Source of the DNA: Microbacterium rhizomatis
GTDB taxonomy: Bacteria; Actinomycetota; Actinomycetes; Actinomycetales; Microbacteriaceae
Length of the DNA stretch: 64,000 nucleotides
NCBI RefSeq assembly: GCF_008710745.1
Contig: NZ_VYSA01000002.1
Coordinates: forward strand, 434,001-498,000
Reading direction: 5' to 3'
Position numbers and translations under genes: made by a program. Of the stretch, positions 31,276 to 39,806 are shown in pieces; position 1 is the stretch's first letter; every line of letters begins with the position of its first letter. A model generated the notes under the pieces. The model made no database searches. It worked only from the letters and a program-made list of their open reading frames with translations, and was not told the origin of the DNA.

Positions 31276-32469
31276 TCAGCCGCAGCGCGCGAGTCCCATG
31301 CCCACCTTGAGCCGTACCACCCGGGTGACGGCCGCGTCGACCTTCGCCTCGAAGGCGGGGTCCGCCGCCATCGCCGCGACGAGCGAGTCGGCGAACGGCG
31401 CCACGGCCGCCGGGTCGGCGGTGAGGGCGATGTCGCCGCCCGCTCCGATGAAGCGCGTGGCGCGCTGCTCGACCGGTGTGGCCGAGACGGCGGCAGCGAC
31501 CCCGATGTCGTCGCTGATGACGACGCCGTCGAAGCCCAGACGCGTGCGGAGCAGATCGGTCACGACGGCACGCGAGAAGACCGCCTCGTCGGCCGGATCG
31601 AACTGCGTGTAGACGGCGCTGCTCATCATCACGACCTTCACGTTCGCGCGGATGCCCGCCTCGAACGGCCCGAGGTCTGCCGTCGTGGTCACGGAGTCCG
31701 TCGTGCCCTCGTCGGTGTCGTCCGTGTTGCCGGTCACTCGCCCGAGACCGGGGAAGTGCTTCAGAGCGGTGGCGACGCCCGCCTGCGTCATGCCCCGCAC
31801 GAAGGCGGAGACATGGGATGCGGCGACAGCCGGGTCACCCGAGAACTGCCGGTCGTAGCCGCCGATCGGCGGATTGGCGGACCCCAGGGCATCGGGCACG
31901 GTGTCGGCGATCGGAGCGAGGTTGAGGTTCACGCCGGCGTTCGCGAGCTCGCCGCCCCAGCCGCGAGCGGAGTCCTGCAGGGCGGCGGGGTCGAGCATGC
32001 CCTGCTCGACCCCGGACGGGATGTCGGAGAATCCCTCGCCGCGGAGCTGCTGGATCTGCCCGCCCTCCTGGTCGGCCGCGATCAGGAGACGGATGCCGTC
32101 GGGCGCCGTCGCCGGCTGCAGCTGGGTGGTCGCCGCCTGCACCGCCGGCATCCCCTCATCCCATCCCCCCAGCAGCACGACTCCCCCGACGTGATGCTGC
32201 GCGAGCAGGGGGACGAGCCCTGCGGGATCGGCGCCCGCGTCGAGCGCGACCATGATGAGCTGCCCCGCGCGCTCGGCGGGCGCGAGGCGCTGCACGATCG
32301 CCTGGGCGCAGCTGAGGGTCGGGGTGGGCGTCGGGGTGGAGGTCGCCGACGGTGTGAGCGACGTCGGCGCGGCCGAGACATGGCGTTCGGGAGCGCAACC
32401 GGTCGCGAATGACGCTGCGCCGGCGAGCGCGGCGACGACCGCGAGCGAGCGCACGACGTTTCGGACCAT
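31276..32469 (-). CDS. Glycoside hydrolase family 3 lipoprotein (NagZ-like)
   Basis: A 397-aa lipoprotein: signal peptide with lipobox near FATGC (Cys about residue 23), a Ser/Thr/Pro linker (about 30-50), then a GH3 barrel. Motifs are AADQEGGQIQQL, ALKHFPGLGRVTGNTDD (the KHFPG plus His/Asp general-acid segment of NagZ-type enzymes), and GVVISDDIGV with the aspartate nucleophile. Predicted to remove beta-N-acetylglucosamine from wall fragments outside the membrane. The start is ATG at 32469; the frame runs further upstream through the response-regulator gene region, but that part is not coding in this frame. It may be separately transcribed. Confidence 0.9.
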   Translation of the reverse strand: MVRNVVRSLAVVAALAGAASFATGCAPERHVSAAPTSLTPSATSTPTPTPTLSCAQAIVQRLAPAERAGQLIMVALDAGADPAGLVPLLAQHHVGGVVLLGGWDEGMPAVQAATTQLQPATAPDGIRLLIAADQEGGQIQQLRGEGFSDIPSGVEQGMLDPAALQDSARGWGGELANAGVNLNLAPIADTVPDALGSANPPIGGYDRQFSGDPAVAASHVSAFVRGMTQAGVATALKHFPGLGRVTGNTDDTDEGTTDSVTTTADLGPFEAGIRANVKVVMMSSAVYTQFDPADEAVFSRAVVTDLLRTRLGFDGVVISDDIGVAAAVSATPVEQRATRFIGAGGDIALTADPAAVAPFADSLVAAMAADPAFEAKVDAAVTRVVRLKVGMGLARCG

Positions 32470-32507
32470 ACGGTCCAACCTACGTCGCGAACCGAGGTCG
32501 GGCCGGC

Positions 32508-33182
32508 TCAGGTCAGGCCGTGCTCGAACGCGAAGACGACCAGCTGCACGCGGTCGCGCAACCCGAGCTTCATCAGGATCCGACTGATGTGGGTCTTGAC
32601 GGTGGCCTCGGAGAGAAACTCCCGCGCCGCGATCTCGGCGTTGGACAGGCCCTGCGCGGCCAGGGCGAAGATCTCTCGCTCGCGCTCGGTGAGGGAGGCG
32701 AAACGGGACGGGACGGGGCGGGGCGCTGCGTCGGCGAAGTGCGCGAAGAGGTCGCGGGTGGCGGATGCGGCGATCACGGCAGACCCGGCGTGCACCGTGC
32801 GGATCGCCGCGAGCAGGAACTCGGGATCGGCGTCCTTGAGGAGGAACCCGCTCGCCCCCCCGCGGATCGCCCGTGCCGCCGCCTCGTCCAGGTCGAACGT
32901 CGTGAGCATCACGACCCGTGGCGGGTCGGCGTCGGTGAGCAGCTCGGCGGTCGCGGCGAGGCCGTCGAGCACCGGCATCCGGATGTCCATGAGCACGATA
33001 TCCGGACGAGCCCGGCGCACGACATCGATGCCCTCGGCGCCGTCCGATGCTTCGCCGACGACCTCGAGATCGGGCTGCGAGTCCACGAGCATGCGGATCC
33101 CGGCGCGGAACAGCGCCTGGTCGTCGACGAGCACGACCCTGATCGACGGGCGTGCACGTGCCGTCTGGCCGCGTTCGCTCAT
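32508..33182 (-). CDS. NarL/LuxR-family response regulator
   Basis: A 224-aa response regulator. The receiver domain has phospho-acceptor Asp66 in DIVLMDIRMP and conserved TTFDLDEAAARAI and KDAD segments. The C-terminal LuxR-type HTH is LTEREREIFALAAQGLSNAEIAAREFLSEATVKTHISRIL. It overlaps the histidine kinase by four bases (ATGA), so the pair is made together. Likely targets are the ABC exporter and GH3 lipoprotein genes next door (inference from position). Confidence 0.95.
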   Translation of the reverse strand: MSERGQTARARPSIRVVLVDDQALFRAGIRMLVDSQPDLEVVGEASDGAEGIDVVRRARPDIVLMDIRMPVLDGLAATAELLTDADPPRVVMLTTFDLDEAAARAIRGGASGFLLKDADPEFLLAAIRTVHAGSAVIAASATRDLFAHFADAAPRPVPSRFASLTEREREIFALAAQGLSNAEIAAREFLSEATVKTHISRILMKLGLRDRVQLVVFAFEHGLT

Positions 33183-34354
33183 CGACCGGCTCCGATCGGC
33201 AGGGCGGCATGCACGGCGAATTCGCCGCTCTCGACACCGGCGCGGAGCGTGCCGCCGACGAGACTCGCGCGCTCGGCCATCCCGATCAGCCCGTGGCCCG
33301 ACCGATGCGGCACGGCGCCGTCCGGAACGCGGTTCCGCACACCCAGCTCGACCCGGTCGGGGTGCCAGGCCTGGGTGACCGCGACCGCACGTGCGTCACC
33401 GTGCCGCAGCGCATTCGTGAGGGCCTCCTGCAGGATCCGGTAGACGGCCAGCTGTACGCCCGCCGGAACCTCGGCCCGCGGCATCGGGTCGATGTCGACC
33501 GTCACCGCCACCCCCGCCGCGCGCACCTGGGCGTACAGGTCTTCGAGGTCGGCGAGCGTCGGCTGCGGACCGTCCGCCTGACTGTGCCGGAGCTGGGTCA
33601 GCAGCAGCCGCACGTCGGCCAGGGCAGCCCGCGCCGTCGTCGAGATCGTGGCGAGCGCGTGGACCGCGACCTCGTCGGGTGCGGAGCCGTCATGGGCCGG
33701 GGAGGATGCCGCGGCGTACCGCGCCCCGTCGGCTTGGGCGATCACGACCGCGAGCGAGTGGGCGACGACGTCGTGCATGTCACGTGCGATGCGCACGCGT
33801 TCCTGCTCGGCCACGGCCTCCGCCTCGGCGCGCTCCTGGGCGGCGCGATTCTCGCGCGCCCTCGTGGAGGCGCGGACGAGGGCGCCCGCGGTCCAGGCGA
33901 GCAGCAGGGCGAAGGTCGCCGCGACGAGCGTCACGGCCGCGACCGAGACGGTCGCCAGGCTCAGCCCGCCCTGCACGAACGTCGTGGCCAGGACCAGGTA
34001 CAGCGTGATCACGAGCGCGCCGAGCACGGCCGACGCGAAACCCGCCCAGAACAGCCAGCGCCGGCCGTAGGCCGCGGTGACGTACAGCACGGCGAAGATC
34101 GCGATGTTGCTCGGCATCGGGTTGAGCCCGAGCCCCATCTGCATGATCGCGCCCGCCCAGGCGATCCCCAGCGCGAGCGCGGGTGAGAGCCGGCGCACCG
34201 CCAGGGCGCCGGTCATGAACAGCGACACCGTGACGCCCCAGATCAACGGCTGGCCGCTCGAGACCGGGAACATCACGAAGCCCGTGATCGCGAAGAACGC
34301 GGCGGCGGCGACCCCGTCGATCGTCAGCTGGTGCGGTCGGAGGGCGCGGAACAC
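33179..34354 (-). CDS. NarL-type sensor histidine kinase (HisKA_3)
   Basis: A 391-aa membrane histidine kinase. Five or six hydrophobic segments occupy residues ~10-165, a coiled linker rich in Glu/Arg follows, then the HisKA_3 box ARDMHDVVAHSLAVVIAQ with the phospho-His, and an HATPase domain (ILQEALTNALRHGDA N-box, GHGLIGMAERASLVGG G-box). It partners the overlapping response regulator. No extracellular loop is large, so the stimulus is probably sensed in the membrane. The GTG at 34354 is the first in-frame start, but its GAAGGA is too close, so the true start may be slightly different. Confidence 0.93.
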   Translation of the reverse strand: MFRALRPHQLTIDGVAAAAFFAITGFVMFPVSSGQPLIWGVTVSLFMTGALAVRRLSPALALGIAWAGAIMQMGLGLNPMPSNIAIFAVLYVTAAYGRRWLFWAGFASAVLGALVITLYLVLATTFVQGGLSLATVSVAAVTLVAATFALLLAWTAGALVRASTRARENRAAQERAEAEAVAEQERVRIARDMHDVVAHSLAVVIAQADGARYAAASSPAHDGSAPDEVAVHALATISTTARAALADVRLLLTQLRHSQADGPQPTLADLEDLYAQVRAAGVAVTVDIDPMPRAEVPAGVQLAVYRILQEALTNALRHGDARAVAVTQAWHPDRVELGVRNRVPDGAVPHRSGHGLIGMAERASLVGGTLRAGVESGEFAVHAALPIGAGR

Positions 34355-34425
34355 TCCTTCACGCTACGCGGAGCGGGATGCCGCAGCATCCGTCTGCAGA
34401 TGTATCCGGCTCACACGGCGCGGGC

Positions 34426-34878
34426 TCAGGACGACGCCAGCGCGATCGGCCGGTTCTCGTAGAAGGTCTGCAGCACCACCGTCGTCCTCGTGCTGACCGA
34501 TGCGGCCAGGCGCACGTCGCGGATGAGAGCCTCGAGATCGCGCGGCGTCGCGACCCGGACGAACAGGATGTAGCTCGCGTCACCCGCGATCGAGTGACAG
34601 GCCTCGATCTCGGGAAGGTGCTCGAGCAGCTCCGGAGCGTTGTCGGGCTGCGAGGGATCGAGCGGGGTGATCTCGATGAACGCAGACAGGGGCTTTCCCA
34701 CCGCTTCGGGATCGAGGATCGCGCGGTATCCGGTGATGACGCCGCTGCTCTCGAGTCGGCGGAGCCGGGCCTGCACCGCCGATACGCCCAGCCCGACCCG
34801 CTCCGAGAGGTGGGCGAGCGTGGCGCGCGGATCCCGCGCGACCTCCGCCACGATCGACGCGTCGACAGAATCATCCAT
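34426..34878 (-). CDS. Lrp/AsnC-family transcriptional regulator
   Basis: A 150-aa Lrp/AsnC protein: N-terminal HTH (ATLAHLSERVGLGVSAVQARLRRLESSGVI) and C-terminal RAM ligand-binding domain (EIEACHSIAGDASYILFVRVA). It is divergent from the DUF6421-SDR operon with 74 bp between the start codons. In that gap TTCGGCG-TTT-CGCCGGAA forms a near-perfect dyad, so it probably controls both itself and the operon in response to an amino acid or related ligand (inference). Confidence 0.93.
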   Translation of the reverse strand: MDDSVDASIVAEVARDPRATLAHLSERVGLGVSAVQARLRRLESSGVITGYRAILDPEAVGKPLSAFIEITPLDPSQPDNAPELLEHLPEIEACHSIAGDASYILFVRVATPRDLEALIRDVRLAASVSTRTTVVLQTFYENRPIALASS

Positions 34879-34952
34879 GACATGGAAGAATATCGTCAGC
34901 TTCGGCGTTTCGCCGGAATGTTTCCGTCAGTTCTTCACGATCGGAGGCTCTC

Positions 34953-36389
34953 ATGCCATTCAGCCCCGCCACCACCGGTGCGATCGCGGCCATCGTCGGC
35001 GAGCCCGAGGTTGTCGAGGACACCGCCGTCGAGAACACCGCCGCGTGGCTGTCGCTCAAGCACGCCGCCACGGCGTTGCAGGCGCTCCAGGTGAAGGACG
35101 GTTCCGTTCCGGATGCTGCGCATCACCCCGACGCGCGTGCTCACGTCGCCGCGATCACGGCCGCGATCGACGAGCTGCGACCGCGGTTCGCGCACGACGA
35201 CGCGTACCTGCGCGCATCCATCGCCGATTTCGGTCGCTGGGCGGACGAGGGCTTCGGTGTTCCGGACTTCCTCGACTCGCTCGTGGCCTTCCAGCCGCAG
35301 GAGCACCGGATCGCCCGGCTCCGCCACCTCGTGGTGTTCCCGATGTACACGCAGAACGGCTCGCAGAACCGCTTCGTCGAAGCGCTGATCGCCGAGGTCA
35401 TCTGGCCCGACTTCATCGCCCGGCTCGAGGCGGGCGACTACGGCAACAAGCTGTTCGTCTCGCTTCGCCTGATCGATTTCACGCCCGGCTACGACACGAA
35501 CTCGGCCGTGCTGTTCCCCGAGACCGTCGCGATGCGCGAGATCCCGGCGTTCACGTGGGGCGCGATCTTCCAGGATCGCGAGGCGGCGCGCTTCCGCCGC
35601 GTCGTGCAGGCGGCGGCCGCGATCACGAAGCTCGAGCTGCCCGCCGACGCCGCGCGGATGCTCGACGACCAAGAGCTCACGGAGCAGACGTTCGTGATGT
35701 GGGACATCATCCACGACCGCACGCACATGCGGGGCGATCTTCCCTTCGACCCGTTCATGATCAAGCAGCGGATGCCGTACTTCCTGTACTCGCTCGAAGA
35801 GCTGCGGTGCGATCTGACGGCGTTCCGGGAGTGCGTGGCGATCACCGCACGACTGCGAGCGCGCGTCGGGGCCGGCGAGACGCCGGACGCCGTCGAGGCC
35901 GAGATGCTCGATCACGCGGTGCTGGTGCAGTACGCCGTGATCTTCGACCGCATCTTCCGGTTCGCGATCACCGGCTCGCGCGTCCGCAACTACGACGGCC
36001 TGGGCGGCCAGCTGCTGTTCGCCTGGCTGCACCAGCGCGGCGTGCTGCACTGGACCGACACGTCGCTCGCGTTCGACTGGGAAGGCGTGCCGGCGGCCGT
36101 CGTAGCGCTCGGGGATGCGATCGACGAGCTGTACTGGCGGTCGATCGACCGGCCGAAGACCGCGCACTGGCTCGCGGCGTACGACCTCGTGCGCGGCACG
36201 CTGACGCCGAACCCTGCGTCGGCGTGGGCACGCGGCCTGCCCGACGATGTGCTCGCGGGCGCTCCCAAGGGATACACCGACGCCGTGATGGATGACGAGT
36301 TCCCACTCTCGATGTTCTACGAAGCGCTGGAGAAGAAGATGCGCCCCGTGATCGAGTCGACCGCCGGAATCCGCTCCACCGATGGCTGA
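34953..36389 (+). CDS. DUF6421 family protein
   Basis: A 478-aa protein that I recognise as the DUF6421 type, which in actinobacteria commonly sits beside an Lrp regulator and a short-chain dehydrogenase, as here. It is soluble, with no signal peptide. Around residue 250 it has WDIIHDRTHMRGDLPFDPF followed by SLEELRCDLTAFRE: an HxxxH pair and a downstream EExRxD that together resemble a zinc-peptidase or metal site, although no activity is established. The start is well supported: ATG at 34953 with GGAGG five bases upstream. It overlaps the SDR gene by eight bases. Confidence 0.85.
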   Translation: MPFSPATTGAIAAIVGEPEVVEDTAVENTAAWLSLKHAATALQALQVKDGSVPDAAHHPDARAHVAAITAAIDELRPRFAHDDAYLRASIADFGRWADEGFGVPDFLDSLVAFQPQEHRIARLRHLVVFPMYTQNGSQNRFVEALIAEVIWPDFIARLEAGDYGNKLFVSLRLIDFTPGYDTNSAVLFPETVAMREIPAFTWGAIFQDREAARFRRVVQAAAAITKLELPADAARMLDDQELTEQTFVMWDIIHDRTHMRGDLPFDPFMIKQRMPYFLYSLEELRCDLTAFRECVAITARLRARVGAGETPDAVEAEMLDHAVLVQYAVIFDRIFRFAITGSRVRNYDGLGGQLLFAWLHQRGVLHWTDTSLAFDWEGVPAAVVALGDAIDELYWRSIDRPKTAHWLAAYDLVRGTLTPNPASAWARGLPDDVLAGAPKGYTDAVMDDEFPLSMFYEALEKKMRPVIESTAGIRSTDG

Positions 36390-37047
36390 CCTCACGGGGC
36401 GCACCGTGCTCCTCGCCGGCGCCACGAGCGCGAGCGGACTCGCGGCGGCCCGCGCCCTGGCTGCGGCCGGGGCGCGGGTCGTGGCGGTCGGGCGTGACCC
36501 GCGCAAGCTCGAAGAGCTCGGCGCGGAGGTTCCCGGCATCCGCACCGAGGTCCGCGATCTCGCCGACGAAGAGGATGTGCGCCGCCTGGCGGAGCGCGTG
36601 CGTTCGACGGGCCCGATCGACGGTCTGCTCCACCTGGTCGGCGGCTGGCGGCGCGGAGGCGGGCTGGCCGGGCAGAGCGACGAGGACTACCGCTTCCTCG
36701 AGGGCTCGTTCACGGCGCTCCGGCACGTGAGCCGCGCGTTCGACGCCGATCTCAGGGCATCGGATGCCGGGCGCCTCGCCGTCGTCTCGTCGACCGCGGT
36801 CGCCCGGCCCCTCGCGGGTGGCGCCAACTACGCCGCGGTGAAGGCGGCGACCGAGGCCTGGACGCGTGCGGTGGCGCAGGGCTTCGCGAAGGCGGCCCGG
36901 GATGCCGGTGAGCCTCTGCGGGCAGCATCCGTCATCTTCCGGGTGAAGGCCCTCGACGGTCTCGAGGATCGGCTCGCGACGTCTTTCGTCGGGTTGTGGT
37001 CGGTGGATGCGGCCGACATCAACGACACGGTCATCGAGGTCGCCTGA
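36382..37047 (+). CDS. Short-chain dehydrogenase/reductase
   Basis: A 221-aa classical SDR. The NAD(P) loop is LLAGATSASGLAAARALA (a GxxxxxG variant), the strand HLVGGW replaces the usual NNAG, and the catalytic Ser and YxxxK appear as VSSTAVA and YAAVK. Its start lies inside the last codons of the DUF6421 gene, so it is translationally coupled to it. The pair, with the divergent Lrp gene, suggests an amino-acid-linked redox step of unknown substrate. The stop codon lies inside a 20-bp tandem duplication (37041-37080). Confidence 0.9.
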   Translation: MADLTGRTVLLAGATSASGLAAARALAAAGARVVAVGRDPRKLEELGAEVPGIRTEVRDLADEEDVRRLAERVRSTGPIDGLLHLVGGWRRGGGLAGQSDEDYRFLEGSFTALRHVSRAFDADLRASDAGRLAVVSSTAVARPLAGGANYAAVKAATEAWTRAVAQGFAKAARDAGEPLRAASVIFRVKALDGLEDRLATSFVGLWSVDAADINDTVIEVA

Positions 37048-37080
37048 CGGCTCGCATCGGCGCCTGACGGCTCGCATCGG
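37041..37080. repeat. Perfect 20-bp tandem duplication across a stop codon
   Basis: CGCCTGACGGCTCGCATCGG occurs twice in direct succession (37041-37060 and 37061-37080). The first copy contains the SDR stop codon TGA at 37045-37047. Confidence 0.97.
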
Positions 37081-37110
37081 CGCATCCCGTCATTTCGGGG
37101 ATGCCGCGCC
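37079..37110. terminator. Hairpin between convergent SDR and MFS genes
   Basis: GCATCCC (37082-37088) pairs with GGGATGC (37098-37104) around a short AT-rich loop, in the gap between two convergent genes. No T-tract; probably acts in both directions. Confidence 0.6.
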
Positions 37111-37125
37111 CGAGGCGCTTCTCGT

Positions 37126-38556
37126 TCACCGTTGCGCGGGCTCGGTGTCGGAGTTCTGCGCAGGGTCGGACTGTTCCGCCGTGGACGGGGAGACCCCCGG
37201 CCCCGCGTACATCGCCGACAGATGCCGGTACGACCGCGTGGTGAAGGCGAGGAGCCCGACGCCGATCATGATCAGGCCGGCGAAGAGGAAGACGAGCGCG
37301 ATGCCCCGTGCCTGACCGTCGCCGAGCAGCCAGCCCCACGTCTGAGCGCCTTCGGGAGAGTTCATGTAGGGGATGATCCAGAACTGCGCGATGGGCGCGA
37401 TCAGGAACGCGGTGATCGGCGCCGCCGCCGACTCGAGCGCCTGCGCGACGCCGAAGACCCTCCCCTGGCGTTCGAACGGGACGAGCTTCTGGATCACGGT
37501 CTGCTCGGCGGCCTCGACGACGGGGATGAGTGCCATGTAGAGCCAGATTCCCAGGGCGTAGAGCCACCACCACTCGCGGATGGTGAAGAGCGTGCCCAGG
37601 GCGCCCATCGCGATCACGACCCACAGCATCGTGCGGATCGGATTGCGGCCGAGCCCGAACTTCGCGATGATCAGGCCGCCCACCAGGAATCCGGTGGCCG
37701 TCACCCCGAGCACGACGCCCCAGAGTTCCACGGGGAAGAGGGTGAGGCCATACGGATCCATCAACGCCATGTAGACGCCGCCGATGAGGTTGTTGAACGT
37801 GGAGAAGATGATGAGCGCGAACAGCCCCTGCACCGCGCGGATCGCCAGGACGCTCCCCCGCAGATCGATCGCGGGGGCGTGGCCGCCCGCGTCGCGCGGT
37901 GCCTCTTCGGGGATCCGGATGACGAACAGGTGCGCGAGGGCGAGCAGCGTGAAGCCGATCGCGATCACGAGCGTCCAGCCCATGCCCGCGAGGCCGATCG
38001 CCAGACCGCTGAACACGCTCGTCACGATGAACGCGAGACCCTGCACCGTGCCGACGAGACCGTTCGCGTTCGCATGGCGCTCGACGGGCACGAGCAGCGT
38101 CACGGTCGTCGAGAGGGCGATGTTGCGCATGTTCTCGACGACCGAGCCGAACAGGATGATGCCGCCGAAGAGCCAGAACCACGGCTGCCCCAGGTCGACG
38201 AGCGTGCTCTCGGGGAACAGCAGGTAGAGGATGCCGGCGATCACGAACGACACGAGCGTCACGATGCTCGAGAGCACCATGACCTGGTGCTTGCGGTGGC
38301 GGTCGACGATCGTGCCGAAGAAGATTGAGAACACCGCGACGAACAGCATGTACGCACCGCCGATGATCCCCGTCGCCAGCACCGACTGCGTCTCGAGGTA
38401 CGCCCAGAAGGTGAGGGCGAACCACAGGAAGCTCGTCGTGACGTTGGCCACCATCGTGTTGATGAGCACCTGCGCGAACATGCGCATTCCGCCCGGCGGC
38501 GGGGGCCGGTGCCCGGCTGCCGCCGCGGAGAAGGGAGTGATGCCGCCATCGCTCAT
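37126..38556 (-). CDS. MFS efflux transporter
   Basis: A 476-aa major facilitator protein with about twelve hydrophobic segments. The loop 2-3 signature is GTIVDRHRKHQVMVLSS (the DRxGRR-type motif of drug exporters), and the corresponding second-half loop is AKFGLGRNPIRTM. The first 25 residues are a Gly/Pro-rich cytoplasmic tail and the last 25 are polar (ending DPAQNSDTEPAQR). It resembles macrolide or multidrug exporters of the Mef/DHA type; substrate unknown. Divergent from the threonine aldolase gene, with repeat copy B between them. Confidence 0.9.
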   Translation of the reverse strand: MSDGGITPFSAAAAGHRPPPPGGMRMFAQVLINTMVANVTTSFLWFALTFWAYLETQSVLATGIIGGAYMLFVAVFSIFFGTIVDRHRKHQVMVLSSIVTLVSFVIAGILYLLFPESTLVDLGQPWFWLFGGIILFGSVVENMRNIALSTTVTLLVPVERHANANGLVGTVQGLAFIVTSVFSGLAIGLAGMGWTLVIAIGFTLLALAHLFVIRIPEEAPRDAGGHAPAIDLRGSVLAIRAVQGLFALIIFSTFNNLIGGVYMALMDPYGLTLFPVELWGVVLGVTATGFLVGGLIIAKFGLGRNPIRTMLWVVIAMGALGTLFTIREWWWLYALGIWLYMALIPVVEAAEQTVIQKLVPFERQGRVFGVAQALESAAAPITAFLIAPIAQFWIIPYMNSPEGAQTWGWLLGDGQARGIALVFLFAGLIMIGVGLLAFTTRSYRHLSAMYAGPGVSPSTAEQSDPAQNSDTEPAQR

Positions 38557-38622
38557 TCCTCGAGAAAACCACGGACGTCCGACATCCGGAACCCCTGCGG
38601 GTCCTCTTCACCGGCTCCGACC

Positions 38623-38709
38623 GTGCACAACGCAGGACGCGTGTGACGGATGAGCACGATCGAATCGATGCGATCGGTCGGAAGGCGCCGTGCATCCTGC
38701 GTTGTGCAC
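38623..38709. repeat. Copy B of the GTGCACAACGCAGGAT inverted-repeat element (87 bp)
   Basis: Ends match the other copies for 15 of 16 bases on the left (GTGCACAACGCAGGAC) and all 16 on the right (38694-38709). The 55-bp middle is unrelated to copies A and C. It lies between the divergent MFS and threonine aldolase genes and ends 14 bp before the aldolase start codon. Confidence 0.92.
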
Positions 38710-38723
38710 GGTGCGAGGATGGA

Positions 38724-39788
38724 ATGGTGACCACGCTCCACGACACGGCCGTCCGCGGCTTCGCCTCTGACAACTATTCAGGTATCCATCCCGAGGTGCT
38801 CGCGGCCATCGCCGCCGCCAACGACGGGCATCAGATCGCCTACGGCGAGGACGCTTACACCACCCGCCTGCAGGAGGTGTTCGCCGCACACCTGGGCGAG
38901 GGTGTCGAGGCGTTCCCCGTGTTCAACGGCACCGGCGCGAACGTCGTGGGGCTGCAGTCGATGCTGCCTCGGTGGGGCGCGGTGATCGCGGCGTCGACCG
39001 CGCACATCAACGTCGACGAGGGTGGTGCGCCCGAGCGCGTCGCGGGCATCAAGCTCCTCACCGTGCCGACCGACGACGGCAAGCTCACCCCCGATCTCAT
39101 CGACCGTGAGGCCTGGGGCTGGGGAGACGAGCACCGCGCACAGCCCCTGGTCGTCTCGATCACCCAGTCGACCGAGCTCGGCACCCTCTACTCGGTCGAC
39201 GAGATCCGCACGATCGCCGACCACGCCCACCGCCTCGGCATGCGCCTGCACATGGACGGCGCACGCATCTCCAATGCCGCCGCGGCGCTGGGCGTGCCGC
39301 TGCGCGCGTTCACCCGCGATGCCGGCGTCGACGTCATGAGCTTCGGCGGAACCAAGAACGGGGCGATGCTCGGCGAAGCCGTCGTCGTGCTCGATGCCGA
39401 GGCATCCGCGGGGCTCACGTTCCTGCGCAAGCTCGACATGCAGCTCTCGAGCAAGATGCGGTTCGTCTCCGCGCAGCTCATCGCGCTGCTCGAGGGCGAC
39501 CTGTGGATGCGCAACGCCGCGCACTCCAACGCCATGGCGCAGCGCCTGCGCGCGGGCGTCGAGGCGGGCATCGCCGACGGGTCGATCACCGGTGTCGCGT
39601 TCACGCAGCCGACCCAGGCCAACGGCGTGTTCGCGACCCTGCCCGACGGCGTGGCCGACCGGCTGCGCGAGTCGTTCCGCTTCTACGACTGGGACGCCTC
39701 GAAGAACGAGGTGCGCTGGATGTGCTCGTTCGACACGACCGAACAGGACGTCGACGACTTCATCGCCGCGATCTCGCGGGAGACGTGA
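38724..39788 (+). CDS. Low-specificity threonine aldolase (PLP-dependent)
   Basis: A 354-aa fold-type I PLP enzyme of the beta-eliminating lyase / threonine aldolase family. Visible are FASDNYSGIHPEVL near the start, FNGTGANVVGLQSML (phosphate-binding region), HMDGARISNAAAALG (the Asp that pairs with the PLP ring nitrogen) and SFGGTKNGAMLGE with the Schiff-base lysine. It cleaves threonine or allo-threonine to glycine and acetaldehyde. The ATG at 38724 is chosen; the GTG at 38727 is also possible. Repeat copy B ends just upstream, so the promoter must lie within or beyond that element. Confidence 0.92.
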   Translation: MVTTLHDTAVRGFASDNYSGIHPEVLAAIAAANDGHQIAYGEDAYTTRLQEVFAAHLGEGVEAFPVFNGTGANVVGLQSMLPRWGAVIAASTAHINVDEGGAPERVAGIKLLTVPTDDGKLTPDLIDREAWGWGDEHRAQPLVVSITQSTELGTLYSVDEIRTIADHAHRLGMRLHMDGARISNAAAALGVPLRAFTRDAGVDVMSFGGTKNGAMLGEAVVVLDAEASAGLTFLRKLDMQLSSKMRFVSAQLIALLEGDLWMRNAAHSNAMAQRLRAGVEAGIADGSITGVAFTQPTQANGVFATLPDGVADRLRESFRFYDWDASKNEVRWMCSFDTTEQDVDDFIAAISRET

Positions 39789-39806
39789 CCGAGAGCCTTC
39801 GAAGCG

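Noticed and set aside
32470..33237. Upstream extension of the GH3 lipoprotein frame
   Set aside because: That stretch is the response-regulator gene in its own frame; the signal peptide and lipobox fix the GH3 start at 32469.
34387..34398. CCGTCTGCAG resembling the end of the 28831-28910 stretch
   Set aside because: Only ten bases match and no inverted partner lies within about 100 bp.
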